Below are positions 8,227 through 16,494 of a DNA stretch of 62,347 bases, one piece after another. The position numbers and the translations under genes were made by a program. The notes under the pieces are model-generated. The model ran no database searches. It had not been told where the DNA came from and worked only from the letters and a program-made list of their open reading frames with translations. Numbering within the stretch: the stretch's first letter is position 1; each line of letters opens with the position of its first letter. Source of the DNA: Spirosoma spitsbergense DSM 19989 (GTDB lineage: Bacteria > Bacteroidota > Bacteroidia > Cytophagales > Spirosomataceae); contig NZ_KB893557.1 in assembly GCF_000374085.1 (NCBI RefSeq), positions 166-62,512 of the forward strand, given 5' to 3'.

Positions 8227-9540
8227 TTACTCCTCCAGGTAGTTCAAATCTTTGCCGTGCGTTTCAGCAATGGTCAGGATGGAGTAGAACCCGATGACAA
8301 AACTGAGCAAACCCACCACGGCTCCGGCATTGATTGGCGCCAATGATGGCTTCAGGTAGCCGTACAGACTGGTCATCAGAATAACCGTACCCCGCACCAT
8401 ATTCGGTATGGTGGTAGCGGCCGTAGCGCGGAGGTTGGTACCGAACTGCTCGGCCCCAATGGTAACGAACATGGCCCAGTAGCCAATACCAAACCCCAGA
8501 ATCAGAGAGAGAACATAAAGAAACGTAGCACTTTGAACCCCGGCGTACAAATAAACCAGACTAAACACCAGTGAAATCAGCATGAGCAGGACAACAGCCT
8601 TTTTGCGCGATTCGAGCGCCTGGCTGATGAACCCACTGGCAAGATCGCCCACGGCCAGCCCGACGTAGCACCACATGATGGCCAGGCCCGGTTGAATTTC
8701 TTCGGTGATGCCCAGTGCCTTGCCAAACTCGTTGCTGAACGTAGCCAGAATGCCGATAACGAACCAGGTGGGTAGCCCGATGCCTATGCACCTCAGGTAA
8801 CGGAAGAACCGTTCTGAATTGGTGAAAAATGAAAAGAAGTCACCCCGATTGACGTGCTTCTGAGTGGTGACATCGGTAAACATCCCCGACTCTACAACCC
8901 CTACCCGCAGGAGCAACAAGCCAAACCCCAAACCTCCCCCTACCAGAAACGCCATTTGCCAGTCGAATAACTGAACGGTGAAATAAGCGACCACAGCCCC
9001 AAAAAGACCAATACCGGCTACCAGAGAGGTGCCAATAGCCCGTTTCTCCTTCGGCAGAATTTCGCTGACAAGGGTGATACCCGCTCCCAGTTCACCCGCC
9101 AGCCCAATGCCCGCAATGAACCGCATCAGGGCGTAGTACGTCGTTGGGTCCATGAACGTGACCTGCTTGATAAATCCGCAGGCGATGTTGGCAATGGAAT
9201 AGGTGATGATACTGCCAAACAAGACCGAAAGCCGCCCCCGTTTGTCGCCCAGAACGCCCCACAGGATGCCGCCCAGCAATAGGCCACCCATTTGCCAGTT
9301 GATGATGTTAGCCCCAACGGTCGAGATTTGTTCGGGTGTCAGGCCCAGGTCTTTCAGGCTGGGTACCCGAACAATACCAAACAGAAGCAGGTCGTAAATA
9401 TCAACGAAATAACCCAGTGCGGCCACAATAACGGGCAGGCTGATTAAGCCAGCCGACTTGGACGTACGACTGGGGAAGGGAGCAGGTGAAACAGGCATTC
9501 GGCAATAAAAAAGATTAATAGGATTGGAATAATGTTGCAA
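8227..9540 (-). CDS. MFS transporter (first of a tandem pair)
   Basis: This 437-residue 12-helix MFS protein is a close paralogue of the following gene. Shared blocks include ALGYFVDIYDLLLFGIVRVP, WGVLGDKRGRLSVLFGS, a glycine-rich fifth helix region (GIGLAGELGAGITLVSE) and a fourth-quarter LPTWFVIGILATF segment. ATG at 9540 is followed by about 28 residues of soluble N-terminus; an internal Met at residue 15 is an alternative start. It sits 45 bases after the esterase gene in an apparent three-gene operon. Confidence 0.9.
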   Translation of the reverse strand: MQHYSNPINLFYCRMPVSPAPFPSRTSKSAGLISLPVIVAALGYFVDIYDLLLFGIVRVPSLKDLGLTPEQISTVGANIINWQMGGLLLGGILWGVLGDKRGRLSVLFGSIITYSIANIACGFIKQVTFMDPTTYYALMRFIAGIGLAGELGAGITLVSEILPKEKRAIGTSLVAGIGLFGAVVAYFTVQLFDWQMAFLVGGGLGFGLLLLRVGVVESGMFTDVTTQKHVNRGDFFSFFTNSERFFRYLRCIGIGLPTWFVIGILATFSNEFGKALGITEEIQPGLAIMWCYVGLAVGDLASGFISQALESRKKAVVLLMLISLVFSLVYLYAGVQSATFLYVLSLILGFGIGYWAMFVTIGAEQFGTNLRATAATTIPNMVRGTVILMTSLYGYLKPSLAPINAGAVVGLLSFVIGFYSILTIAETHGKDLNYLEE

Positions 9541-9585
9541 TAATACGAAATGGCCAAAGAATAGTGGGGGAAATAAATGTTGGCT

Positions 9586-10380
9586 TTACGGTTTAGTCCG
9601 TATTAATTTCTTCTGGATAAATACATCGGCATACCGCCGACCGAGGGTGCGGGCCGAAGCCGCATCGAAGTGGGTAGAATCTCCCTTGTCGGTTAGTTCT
9701 GACGACAGGACGCAGTAGGTATTCGGTATGTGTTGCGCGGCCTGCTGCAATGCGTCATTCACCGCTTTGGCGTCTGGATTGCGCTTCACGACAAAGTCGC
9801 CCAGCGTGCCCGCCACAAAAGGAACCGTGGAGGCATTCAACTCCTGACGAAGGCGCTGCACCAGTTCGGTTAGTTTTGCTTCGTATACGCCCGCTTTGTC
9901 CGGGCTGGAATCCGATTCGCCCTGGTGCCAGAGAATCCCCGCCAGCTGACCCTGTTCAAGCGCTTTTCTTGCCCGGCTCAGCATGTCATCATACGGGTGT
10001 GATTTTGTCGGCTCGTAATAAGCGCCCGGCTTCCAGACGTCGATGCCGGAGCCACCGACGGCGCAGGGAATCAAGCCAATGTTCATTTTGGGGTACCTGT
10101 CAGTCAGTTGTTTGGCAAACGCCAGCCCCGGCCCTACACCCACAATGGCTGGTTTATCGAAGTGCATCGGGTCTTTGGCCGCTACCCAGTTGAGGTCTTT
10201 GGTCAGCATCCAGATACGCGGATTGGTTTGCTCGTCTTCTGCTTCGGGAATGCCCCGCCCAGCCATATTCGACTGACCAATGAGCAAAAACAACCGTAGG
10301 TTGGGTGGTACATCCTGCCGGAAGGCAAATAGCGTGAATAAGCTGAAACCAACCAGAAAAGCATTGGTACTAATCTTCAT
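9586..10380 (-). CDS. Sialate O-acetylesterase-like SGNH esterase
   Basis: This 264-residue exported protein has a short signal peptide (ISTNAFLVGFSLFTLFAF). The SASA/DUF303 family block I is LFLLIGQSNMAGRG, with Ser as nucleophile. Block III is GILWHQGESDS, and the catalytic Asp/His region is STHFDAASARTLGRRYADVF. Family members remove acetyl groups from sialic acids or from plant xylan and similar glycans. It is probably first in an operon with two MFS carriers, consistent with deacetylating a substrate in the periplasm before import. The actual substrate is not known. Confidence 0.88.
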   Translation of the reverse strand: MKISTNAFLVGFSLFTLFAFRQDVPPNLRLFLLIGQSNMAGRGIPEAEDEQTNPRIWMLTKDLNWVAAKDPMHFDKPAIVGVGPGLAFAKQLTDRYPKMNIGLIPCAVGGSGIDVWKPGAYYEPTKSHPYDDMLSRARKALEQGQLAGILWHQGESDSSPDKAGVYEAKLTELVQRLRQELNASTVPFVAGTLGDFVVKRNPDAKAVNDALQQAAQHIPNTYCVLSSELTDKGDSTHFDAASARTLGRRYADVFIQKKLIRTKP

Positions 10381-10470
10381 ACGATTTGATGGGAGTGCCC
10401 CATGGCGTTTATCCCGCTACCATAACGGCTTTACCTGTCATTTCTACCTGCTTTTTAGCGTAAAAAGACA

Positions 10471-11151
10471 CTAATCCCAACATTCCATAACGAGCAAATC
10501 GCCGGTTTGGGCTTCTATCCGCACGAAGCCATCCTGCGCGGCTTCGTTGCTGCTGCTGGTAAAATGACCGAGGGTCAACGTTGCGTCCTGAAGGTCGTAT
10601 TTTAACCCGGTTGATGAGTAGCCGGTTACGGTGCCAACGGGAATCAGCGAGAGGGGAGTGCCTGCTTCGTACCACTTCTCAAACCGCCCAACCAGTGGAA
10701 AAATCTTGGAATGATCGTCGATCATCACAATCCGAATCTGATTTTTATACCGGACAATGTTGGTCATGTTGGTCAACGTATGGTCGGCCCGGCGACCGGT
10801 GGCCCACACGATGTTGACCGCCGGGAAGCCCCGCTCAATCAGGTATTCGATGCCTTTATCGAGGTCGGTTTTATTCTGGTCGGGCGCATGAACAATGTCG
10901 AGGGGGTACTGTTGCGCCCGGATGGCATCCAGGTCAATACCCCCTCGACCAGCCGCAGCTTCATCAAAGTCGCCGAGCAGGACGTCTACTTTGATGCCTA
11001 AATCCAGCACCCGCCAGATGGCACTATCCAGCACCACCACCAGCGGATTCCACTCCAGCAACTGACCGAGCAACTCAAAGGAACAGGCTTCCCCGTTGGC
11101 TATCAGCAGGGCAGGTTCCTGTTTATCCCGGACAATATGGTGCGATGACAT
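10471..11151 (-). CDS. thiN: Thiamine pyrophosphokinase
   Basis: This 226-residue cytosolic enzyme transfers pyrophosphate from ATP to thiamine. Family marks are an N-terminal Rossmann-like half with VLLGDFDE (metal/ATP site), QNKTDLDKGIEYLIERG, and GRRADHTLTNM, followed by a C-terminal beta-sandwich that binds thiamine (TPLSLIPVGTVTGYSSTGLKYDL). The length agrees with the family. It follows kdsB by 67 bases on the same strand. Because it makes the active cofactor from thiamine, it fits an organism that takes up or salvages thiamine, which is of interest beside the THI5-like proteins at 45.7-47.6 kb. Confidence 0.93.
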   Translation of the reverse strand: MSSHHIVRDKQEPALLIANGEACSFELLGQLLEWNPLVVVLDSAIWRVLDLGIKVDVLLGDFDEAAAGRGGIDLDAIRAQQYPLDIVHAPDQNKTDLDKGIEYLIERGFPAVNIVWATGRRADHTLTNMTNIVRYKNQIRIVMIDDHSKIFPLVGRFEKWYEAGTPLSLIPVGTVTGYSSTGLKYDLQDATLTLGHFTSSSNEAAQDGFVRIEAQTGDLLVMECWD

Positions 11152-11218
11152 AATTCAGATTAGTATTTGCAGGTTGGCAATTGGGAGGGGACCACGAGTC
11201 GTTGTAGGTACACCGCCA

Positions 11219-11983
11219 TCACCTGGATAAATCCATATCGTGGATTATTTTATCAATATCAGCTTGACTATCAACACTGGGCGTCTGGAAATTAGTAGGA
11301 ACCAGTTTGATTCGATAGCCTGCTTCCAGCCACCTTAATTGCTCCAGCGACTCGGCCTGTTCGAGTGGAGAAGAGGAGAGTTGGGTTATTTGGTCGAGGA
11401 TGTCGGCACGGTAGGCGTACAGGCCAACGTGCCGATGGTAGGCGTGGTGCCGATGCCATTGGTCGGGTTCAACGCCCCACAAGTAGGGTATAGCCGAACG
11501 GCTGAAATACAGGGCTTCATTTCGGGAGTTGATGGTGATCTTGGCTTCTTTGGGGTCGTGGAGCATAGCCGTCGAATCCACCGTTGCCATTTGCGTGGCC
11601 AGCTCTACCGTTCCGTCCAGAATGGCCGTTAGTTCGTCAATCTGGGCGGGGTCAATAAACGGCTCGTCGCCCTGTATGTTGATGATGTAATCCGTGTTAC
11701 TGCCCGGTATTAATCCATCGGTAACCAGCCGGGCATACGCTTCCTGGCAACGGTCGGTGCCGCTGGGATGATCGGTGCGGGTCATTACAGCCATTTCTCC
11801 CAGTTTGCGAACTGCTTCAGCTATACGCTCATCATCCGTGGCAACAATAACTTTTGCCAGTGAAGTAGCCTGTTTTGCCTGTTCCAGTACCCGCTGAATC
11901 ATGGATTTCCCCCCAATATCGGCCAGGGGTTTTCCGGGAAAACGGGTTGAGCCGTACCGGGCGGGAATAACACCGATTATCAT
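11219..11983 (-). CDS. kdsB: 3-deoxy-manno-octulosonate cytidylyltransferase
   Basis: The protein is 254 residues when started at the ATG at 11983. The frame is open 14 codons further, but the family always begins directly with the nucleotide-binding loop, seen here as IGVIPARYGSTRFPGKPLADI. Other marks are VIVATDDERIAE, THPSGTDRCQEA (here DHPSGTDR) and IINIQGDEPFIDP. It activates KDO as CMP-KDO for the lipopolysaccharide inner core. The KdsC-like phosphatase, the previous step of that pathway, is encoded just upstream, separated by a 101-bp repeat. Confidence 0.96.
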   Translation of the reverse strand: MIIGVIPARYGSTRFPGKPLADIGGKSMIQRVLEQAKQATSLAKVIVATDDERIAEAVRKLGEMAVMTRTDHPSGTDRCQEAYARLVTDGLIPGSNTDYIINIQGDEPFIDPAQIDELTAILDGTVELATQMATVDSTAMLHDPKEAKITINSRNEALYFSRSAIPYLWGVEPDQWHRHHAYHRHVGLYAYRADILDQITQLSSSPLEQAESLEQLRWLEAGYRIKLVPTNFQTPSVDSQADIDKIIHDMDLSR

Positions 11984-12036
11984 GCGTGAGTAGTTTGTAG
12001 TTTGATGTTTTTTTGTAGTTCCCAAGTGCCTAAGCT

Positions 12037-12137
12037 TAACCGCAGAGAACGCTAAGGTAGGTTCGCAAAGGTCTCAAAGAAATTCGGTCAGCCACTTAGT
12101 GCTCTTTGCGGATTTGCCTTAGCGTTCTCTGCGGTTA
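12037..12137. repeat. 101-bp dispersed repeat, copy 1
   Basis: The element is bounded by a perfect 21-bp inverted repeat (12037-12057 TAACCGCAGAGAACGCTAAGG; its complement at 12117-12137). The interior contains GCAAAGGTCTCAAAGAAATT. A second copy of exactly the same length lies at 21223-21323 in the same orientation with roughly 85% identity by eye. It separates kdsB from the upstream phosphatase gene. The structure suggests a REP-like or non-autonomous mobile element that can fold into a hairpin. Confidence 0.85.
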
Positions 12138-12209
12138 GATTGAAAGGTTTAAACAGACAAAGCAACAATCCACCCAACGTTTGTACGGATGCTCCCTAAC
12201 GGTCAGGAT

Positions 12210-12911
12210 TTATTTCGGCTCCAGCCCATTTGGCCCTACTGTCCAGTACGTTGGTTCAACGGCCTGCCGCTGCTGGTAATAGTCGTTGTAAACGGGGTGA
12301 TATCGGAGTCGTTCCTGCATCACGGCATCATACTGACCAAGCAGTCCCAGCAACAGTTCACAGCTTTCGCGCACGGCGAATTGACCGCTCTGGCTACCCG
12401 TCATGTAATCGACCAGGCCATTGTCCACAACGTACCGGGTAAACAGTGGATTCGCGTTCCGGCGAACCATGATGCGTACCCCCGCCACCTCCGATACGGA
12501 TAAATCGAGCGCATCATCGAAGAAAAAAGCCACCTCGCCAGGTTGCAGATTATGCTGGTCGAGCAAGTGCTGGAGTACGTCAATCTTGTGTTTTGCCTGC
12601 GAATAACTGGCGTGAAAATGCTCCCGGCGCACCAGCGTTTCGGATTGGGTATTGGTAACGCCCGTAATAATAGCCGCTACGGGCAACTGCCTGTCCTGCT
12701 GTAGCCAAAGCCCAAACCGGAGCAGGTTTGTCCCCATCGAGTCGACTTCGCTGAACGAACTGCTGCCCGCTTCGGTCTTGATGCCGTCATTGAACACGCC
12801 ATCCCAGTCGAACACGATAGCCCGAACGGCCCGCAACTTCTGGGTCAATGTATCAACGGGTGTAATAAACTGGCCGCCGAGGTCAGAAAAAATACGTTCA
12901 ATATCAGTCAT
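12210..12911 (-). CDS. HAD phosphatase, KdsC-like
   Basis: This 233-residue protein has the HAD motifs in order. Motif I is IVFDWDGVFNDG (two Asp nucleophile/acid), motif II is AAIITGVTN, motif III is a Lys in AKHKIDVLQHLL, and motif IV is FFFDDALDLSV. The absence of a large cap and the KID...DD spacing are those of 3-deoxy-manno-octulosonate-8-phosphate phosphatases. It is about 45 residues longer than typical KdsC, with an extra 30 residues at the N-terminus and a Tyr/Gln-rich C-terminus. With kdsB next, a role in KDO synthesis is likely, but another sugar phosphate cannot be excluded. Confidence 0.82.
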   Translation of the reverse strand: MTDIERIFSDLGGQFITPVDTLTQKLRAVRAIVFDWDGVFNDGIKTEAGSSSFSEVDSMGTNLLRFGLWLQQDRQLPVAAIITGVTNTQSETLVRREHFHASYSQAKHKIDVLQHLLDQHNLQPGEVAFFFDDALDLSVSEVAGVRIMVRRNANPLFTRYVVDNGLVDYMTGSQSGQFAVRESCELLLGLLGQYDAVMQERLRYHPVYNDYYQQRQAVEPTYWTVGPNGLEPK

Positions 12912-12940
12912 AAAAGAGGGCTGCTGCCGTAATGGTTTGC

Positions 12941-12948
12941 CAAAAGTA
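12941..12948 (-). promoter_or_regulatory. Candidate -7 box of the KdsC-like gene
   Basis: TACTTTTG on the minus strand matches TAnnTTTG about 30 bases before the start codon at 12911. No clear -33 TTTG is seen 19-21 bases upstream. The arm of the large palindrome begins 12 bases further on. Confidence 0.35.
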
Positions 12949-12959
12949 AGGAGAAGAAG

Positions 12960-13218
12960 GGGGTAATTTGAATCTCGTATTCCGTAAGAGGGCGATTTAT
13001 TGATTTGACGTAAATAACCGCCGGATTGCGACCACCCCCAACCCCCTCCTAAAACAGGAGGGGGCTACGCTGAAGGGTTCCCTTTTTCAAGTCCCCTCCT
13101 GTTTTAGGAGGGGGTTGGGGGTGGTCAGCATGGGCGAAAAAGCGATTGTTGGTTCGGCGGTTAATTAATTCAAATCAATAAATCGCCCTCTTACGGAATA
13201 CGAGATTCAAATTACCCC
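12960..13218. repeat. Giant nested palindrome
   Basis: The outer arms are a perfect 47-bp inverted repeat (12960-13006 with 13172-13218), with weaker pairing continuing inwards to a CCGCCG/CGGCGG match. The inner arms are a perfect 34-bp inverted repeat (13030-13063 with 13093-13126), and each inner arm itself contains a short CCCCTCCT/AGGAGGGG hairpin. The whole folds into a cruciform about 260 bases long in the gap between the divergent KdsC-like gene and miaA. Part of the outer arm (ACGGAATACGAG) is repeated just beyond it at 13223-13234. There is no ORF inside. It may be a mobile palindromic unit with another inserted in its centre. Confidence 0.9.
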
Positions 13219-13291
13219 CTCACGGAATACGAGCTGATACGACAAACACCACCACAAACTGGTAAAGGCATGCCGTAAAATCCGTTATTTT

Positions 13292-14218
13292 GTGGCGGTT
13301 ATCGTTCATTCAATCTGCCTGCTGTTGAAAATTCTGCTTGTTATTGCCGGCCCGACGGCCGTTGGGAAAACAGCTCTGTGCGTTCGGTTAGCCAAGACGC
13401 TGCAGACCGACGTTGTTTCTGCCGATTCCCGCCAGCTCTACCGCGAACTGACGATTGGTACGGCCAAGCCAACCCTGGAAGAGATGGAAGGGGTCCGGCA
13501 TCATTTTATCAACTCCCATTCCATTACCGATCCTGTAAATGCCGGACGGTATGAACGGGAGTGCCTCGCCTTGCTGGATACGTTGTTTCAAACGAAGGAC
13601 ATTGTCATTCTATCCGGGGGGACAGGCCTGTATATCAATGCTGTATGTAATGGTCTGGATGATATGCCATTGGTAGACCCTGCGCTGCGGACACAGTTAC
13701 TAACCCGATTGCAACAGGAGGGATTAGAGCCACTCCAGCAGGAATTGCGCCAACTGGACCCGGTTTATGCGCAATCGGCCGATTTGCAAAATCCAATCCG
13801 CGTCACGAGGGCACTGGAGGTTTGCCTGTCAACGGGACTGCCTTATTCGTCGTTTCGTCGCCAGCAAACCGTTGAGCGTTCTTTTCGGTCCATTATGGTG
13901 GCGCTCGACCGCCCACGACCGGAATTGTACGAGCGGATTGATACCCGCATGGATGCCATGCTACGGGCGGGCCTGGTGGAGGAAGCCCGTAGTCTGTTGC
14001 CTTATCGGAATCTGCCAGCCCTGCAAACCGTTGGCTATCAGGAAGTGTTTCCGTATCTGGATGCTCAGTATGATTACGAGGAAATGGTACGTCTGTTAAA
14101 GCGCAACTCCCGGCGCTACGCCAAACGGCAACTCACCTGGTTTCGAAACCAGAGTAACTACACCTGGGTGAGTCCCAATGACGAAGCAGAAATTGACAGA
14201 ATGCTGGCTGACGTATGA
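13292..14218 (+). CDS. miaA: tRNA dimethylallyltransferase
   Basis: This cytosolic enzyme adds a dimethylallyl group to A37 of tRNAs that read UNN codons. The P-loop is LVIAGPTAVGKTAL, followed by DVVSADSRQLYREL (catalytic Asp), TIGTAKPT, HHFI and LSGGTGLYINAV. The C-terminal tRNA-binding part shows GYQEVFPYL and AKRQLTWFRNQ. The start is uncertain: GTG at 13292 gives 308 residues with 12 hydrophobic leader residues, while TTG at 13325 gives the conventional MKILLVIAGPT start. The last codons lie within the terminator palindrome shared with the convergent rhodanese gene. Confidence 0.95.
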   Translation: MAVIVHSICLLLKILLVIAGPTAVGKTALCVRLAKTLQTDVVSADSRQLYRELTIGTAKPTLEEMEGVRHHFINSHSITDPVNAGRYERECLALLDTLFQTKDIVILSGGTGLYINAVCNGLDDMPLVDPALRTQLLTRLQQEGLEPLQQELRQLDPVYAQSADLQNPIRVTRALEVCLSTGLPYSSFRRQQTVERSFRSIMVALDRPRPELYERIDTRMDAMLRAGLVEEARSLLPYRNLPALQTVGYQEVFPYLDAQYDYEEMVRLLKRNSRRYAKRQLTWFRNQSNYTWVSPNDEAEIDRMLADV

Positions 14219-14255
14219 TGTACAGTCTCATGTATCATACGTCAGCCAGCATTCT
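14198..14255. terminator. Bidirectional terminator overlapping two gene ends
   Basis: A 22-bp perfect stem (14198-14219 with 14234-14255) with a 14-base loop spans the last codons and stop of miaA on the plus strand and the stop codon of the rhodanese gene on the minus strand. The arm therefore encodes protein as well as folding into RNA structure. The placement between convergent genes is that of a shared terminator. Confidence 0.75.
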
Positions 14256-14547
14256 ACTGCGCCCGGTAGGCCAGCATGCCGCCAATGACATTGCGGACGT
14301 TGGTAAAGCCGTTCTCTTCCAGAATTTGCTGTGCCCGGGCACTGCGGGCTCCCGACCGGCAATGAACAATCACTTCTTCATCCTCCATGCCTTCCAGTTC
14401 GTCCAGGCGATAGGGTAAATCGCCCAGCGGAATCAGGGTTGCGCCAATATTGTCGTCTTCGTATTCGTTGGGTTCACGAACGTCAAACAGGTTCAGGTCC
14501 TCACCCTTATCCAGTCTTTCTTTTAATTCCTGTACGGTAATATCCAT
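14254..14547 (-). CDS. Single-domain rhodanese-like sulfurtransferase
   Basis: This 97-residue protein is one complete rhodanese domain. It has FDVREPNEYEDDNI, then the active-site loop IVHCRSGARSARA with Cys as the persulfide carrier, and ends with NVIGGMLAYRAQ. There is no signal peptide, so it is cytosolic. This class (GlpE/PspE-like) carries sulfane sulfur to acceptors that cannot be predicted here. It begins 16 bases after the T9SS protein gene ends and is likely the last gene of that transcript. Confidence 0.92.
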   Translation of the reverse strand: MDITVQELKERLDKGEDLNLFDVREPNEYEDDNIGATLIPLGDLPYRLDELEGMEDEEVIVHCRSGARSARAQQILEENGFTNVRNVIGGMLAYRAQ

Positions 14548-14563
14548 GGTCGTTTCGGTTAGT

Positions 14564-16465
14564 TTAGTGTTGAATAATCAGTTTTTGCACCACAGCCCGC
14601 TGGTCGGCGAAGAGCCGGATCAGGTAGAAACCGTCGGGCAGGTAACTCAGGTCCAGCGATTGCTGGCCGCGAGCCGGTATGTGTGCCAAAAGGGTTTGTC
14701 CACTGCGGTTTATCACTTCCAGACGGGTTACTTTAGGGTTATCCCAGCGAATAACCCCCGTTGTTGGATTTGGATATGCTTGCAGCGGTACTAGTGGTTC
14801 TGGCTCATCTACGGCTGTGACAACCGCTCTTTTTGCGCCCATTACCGGCCTGAGCATAAAGGCCCCCGGCACCTGTAGGGAGGACGGTGAGCCGTTTGGA
14901 CCGCGTTGCAGATTCTGCTCCCAGTTAGAGCCGCCATTGTAAAAAATATTGGCTCCAAACGGGCTGTTCTTGTCAAACCCTAACCGCAGAAAGGTGGTGT
15001 CGCTACTGCTGATTTGCTGGTAACCAACGTAGAAGGTGTCTTTCACGATGATGTTTCGGGTAAACGGGTACTCGATGAACCCATTTCGGGTAGTCGGATA
15101 CTTCGTCTGAAACGATTGCTGGTAGAGGGCGGCTCCCGGTTTACCGTTGGTGTTGGTGTAAACCGTCATGACGAAGGATTGCCCCGTCTGGTCTTTAGAA
15201 AAGGGTACGATACAAAGCCGGACGCTGCCAATGGTATCCGGCTTATTCAAAATAAAGCGCACGGCAATCTGTTCCCGCTGCCGGATCTGCTGGGCATATT
15301 CCCACGATCCATCGTCGTAGGCGTAATAATTGTTGAGCGTTGCCACGGCGGCAATGGTGTCATTGCGGAGCAGCGTGAGGGGGTCGCGCTGGAAAATGGG
15401 GTTTTCGTTGTCGCTGGTTTTCAGCGCGACTTCGTAGCGTAACTGAAAGCTGGTATCCGCCGTAGCTGGTAGGCGGGGTGTCGGTTTAAAAGCCAGTTGT
15501 CTTGACCCCAAGGCAGCAATCTGGGTGAACAGCGTATCATATTGCAAAACCGTTGATGCGCCGTTGTAGACCCTGAACCCAATACTAGTCCGGTTGAAAT
15601 TATTAAACAGGTTATTGATGTCGGTCGTGACCGAGTCTGCCAGCTCGGCCGTTCCCTTTATTTTAAACTGGGAAAGCGGCATCGCGGTGTAGCGCTTCAA
15701 CAGGGGGCTAAGCTGTCGGCGTGTAGCCAGATCTTTGATGAACCGGTCGGTGGCTGACCGACCCTGATTGAGGTAAATGTAGTCGACATGCCAGGTATCA
15801 AACGGGCCGGAACGCCGACCAAAGGAGCGAAAGCGAAAAGCGAAATTGCCGTACAGATAGGCTGCATTCGTTACGGGAACGAACACCTGGTGAAATAGAC
15901 TGTCGGCCTGACCACCTACCTGCGCCCATACTGTTTTCCAGATGCCCGAAGCATCCCGAAACTGCAATGTAAGGGAGTCGCCGGGCTGTAGCGTTGGGGG
16001 AACACCCGGTAATTTGGTCAGGGTATCGCCCGGGTCGGGCAGTTCGCCGAGGCCCTTCATCTGCCAGTAAAAACTAAGATAAACGCCATTGGTAGCAGAC
16101 AGCCCCGCCAGGTTGATGGGTTTCGATTCCAGGGTGTCGGTATAGCCCTGGTCAAGCGGATTGTCCCGCACGTAGGGACGGCCGTTGGCCTGCAATCCAT
16201 CAAACGTAGCCACATTTTGCGTAGGCTGATTGAGGGCCATGGTATTGTTGATGTACACTCCACTGCCCGCTTGCCAGAGCTTCGGGTCGGGACGTTCGGA
16301 ACCTGATCGATACACCGATGCCGTGAAATCCTCGAAAAACGGTAGTTGCAGGGCTGTCTGTGCATCGGCCATCGATGCCCGTAGAATACCCAAAATCAGC
16401 ACAATGCCGCACAATAGTTGTCGGATTGGTACAATAATCGGCTGATTTAGTGATGAAATTCTCAT
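14564..16465 (-). CDS. Secreted protein with T9SS C-terminal sorting domain
   Basis: The protein is 633 residues from the ATG at 16465, where a signal peptide begins (VPIRQLLCGIVLILGILRA); the open frame extends 20 codons upstream but into the preceding PASTA gene. Residues about 40-230 resemble a jelly-roll or MAM-like module (PFFEDFTASVYRSG, then WHVDYIYLNQG). The middle is a beta-rich region with DDGSWEYA. The last 75 residues are a Por-type sorting domain (AYPNPTTGVIRWDN, SGQTLL, LPDGFYLIRLFADQRAVVQKLI). It is therefore exported by type IX secretion and probably surface-bound. No enzymatic motif is visible. Confidence 0.88.
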   Translation of the reverse strand: MRISSLNQPIIVPIRQLLCGIVLILGILRASMADAQTALQLPFFEDFTASVYRSGSERPDPKLWQAGSGVYINNTMALNQPTQNVATFDGLQANGRPYVRDNPLDQGYTDTLESKPINLAGLSATNGVYLSFYWQMKGLGELPDPGDTLTKLPGVPPTLQPGDSLTLQFRDASGIWKTVWAQVGGQADSLFHQVFVPVTNAAYLYGNFAFRFRSFGRRSGPFDTWHVDYIYLNQGRSATDRFIKDLATRRQLSPLLKRYTAMPLSQFKIKGTAELADSVTTDINNLFNNFNRTSIGFRVYNGASTVLQYDTLFTQIAALGSRQLAFKPTPRLPATADTSFQLRYEVALKTSDNENPIFQRDPLTLLRNDTIAAVATLNNYYAYDDGSWEYAQQIRQREQIAVRFILNKPDTIGSVRLCIVPFSKDQTGQSFVMTVYTNTNGKPGAALYQQSFQTKYPTTRNGFIEYPFTRNIIVKDTFYVGYQQISSSDTTFLRLGFDKNSPFGANIFYNGGSNWEQNLQRGPNGSPSSLQVPGAFMLRPVMGAKRAVVTAVDEPEPLVPLQAYPNPTTGVIRWDNPKVTRLEVINRSGQTLLAHIPARGQQSLDLSYLPDGFYLIRLFADQRAVVQKLIIQH

Positions 16466-16494
16466 TGGGGCGGTTGGTGCCGGAGATAGGTTAA

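Noticed and set aside
13030..13126. Repeated G/C-rich blocks that might suggest a CRISPR array.
   Set aside because: The copies are inverted, not direct, and there are no unique spacers or cas genes.
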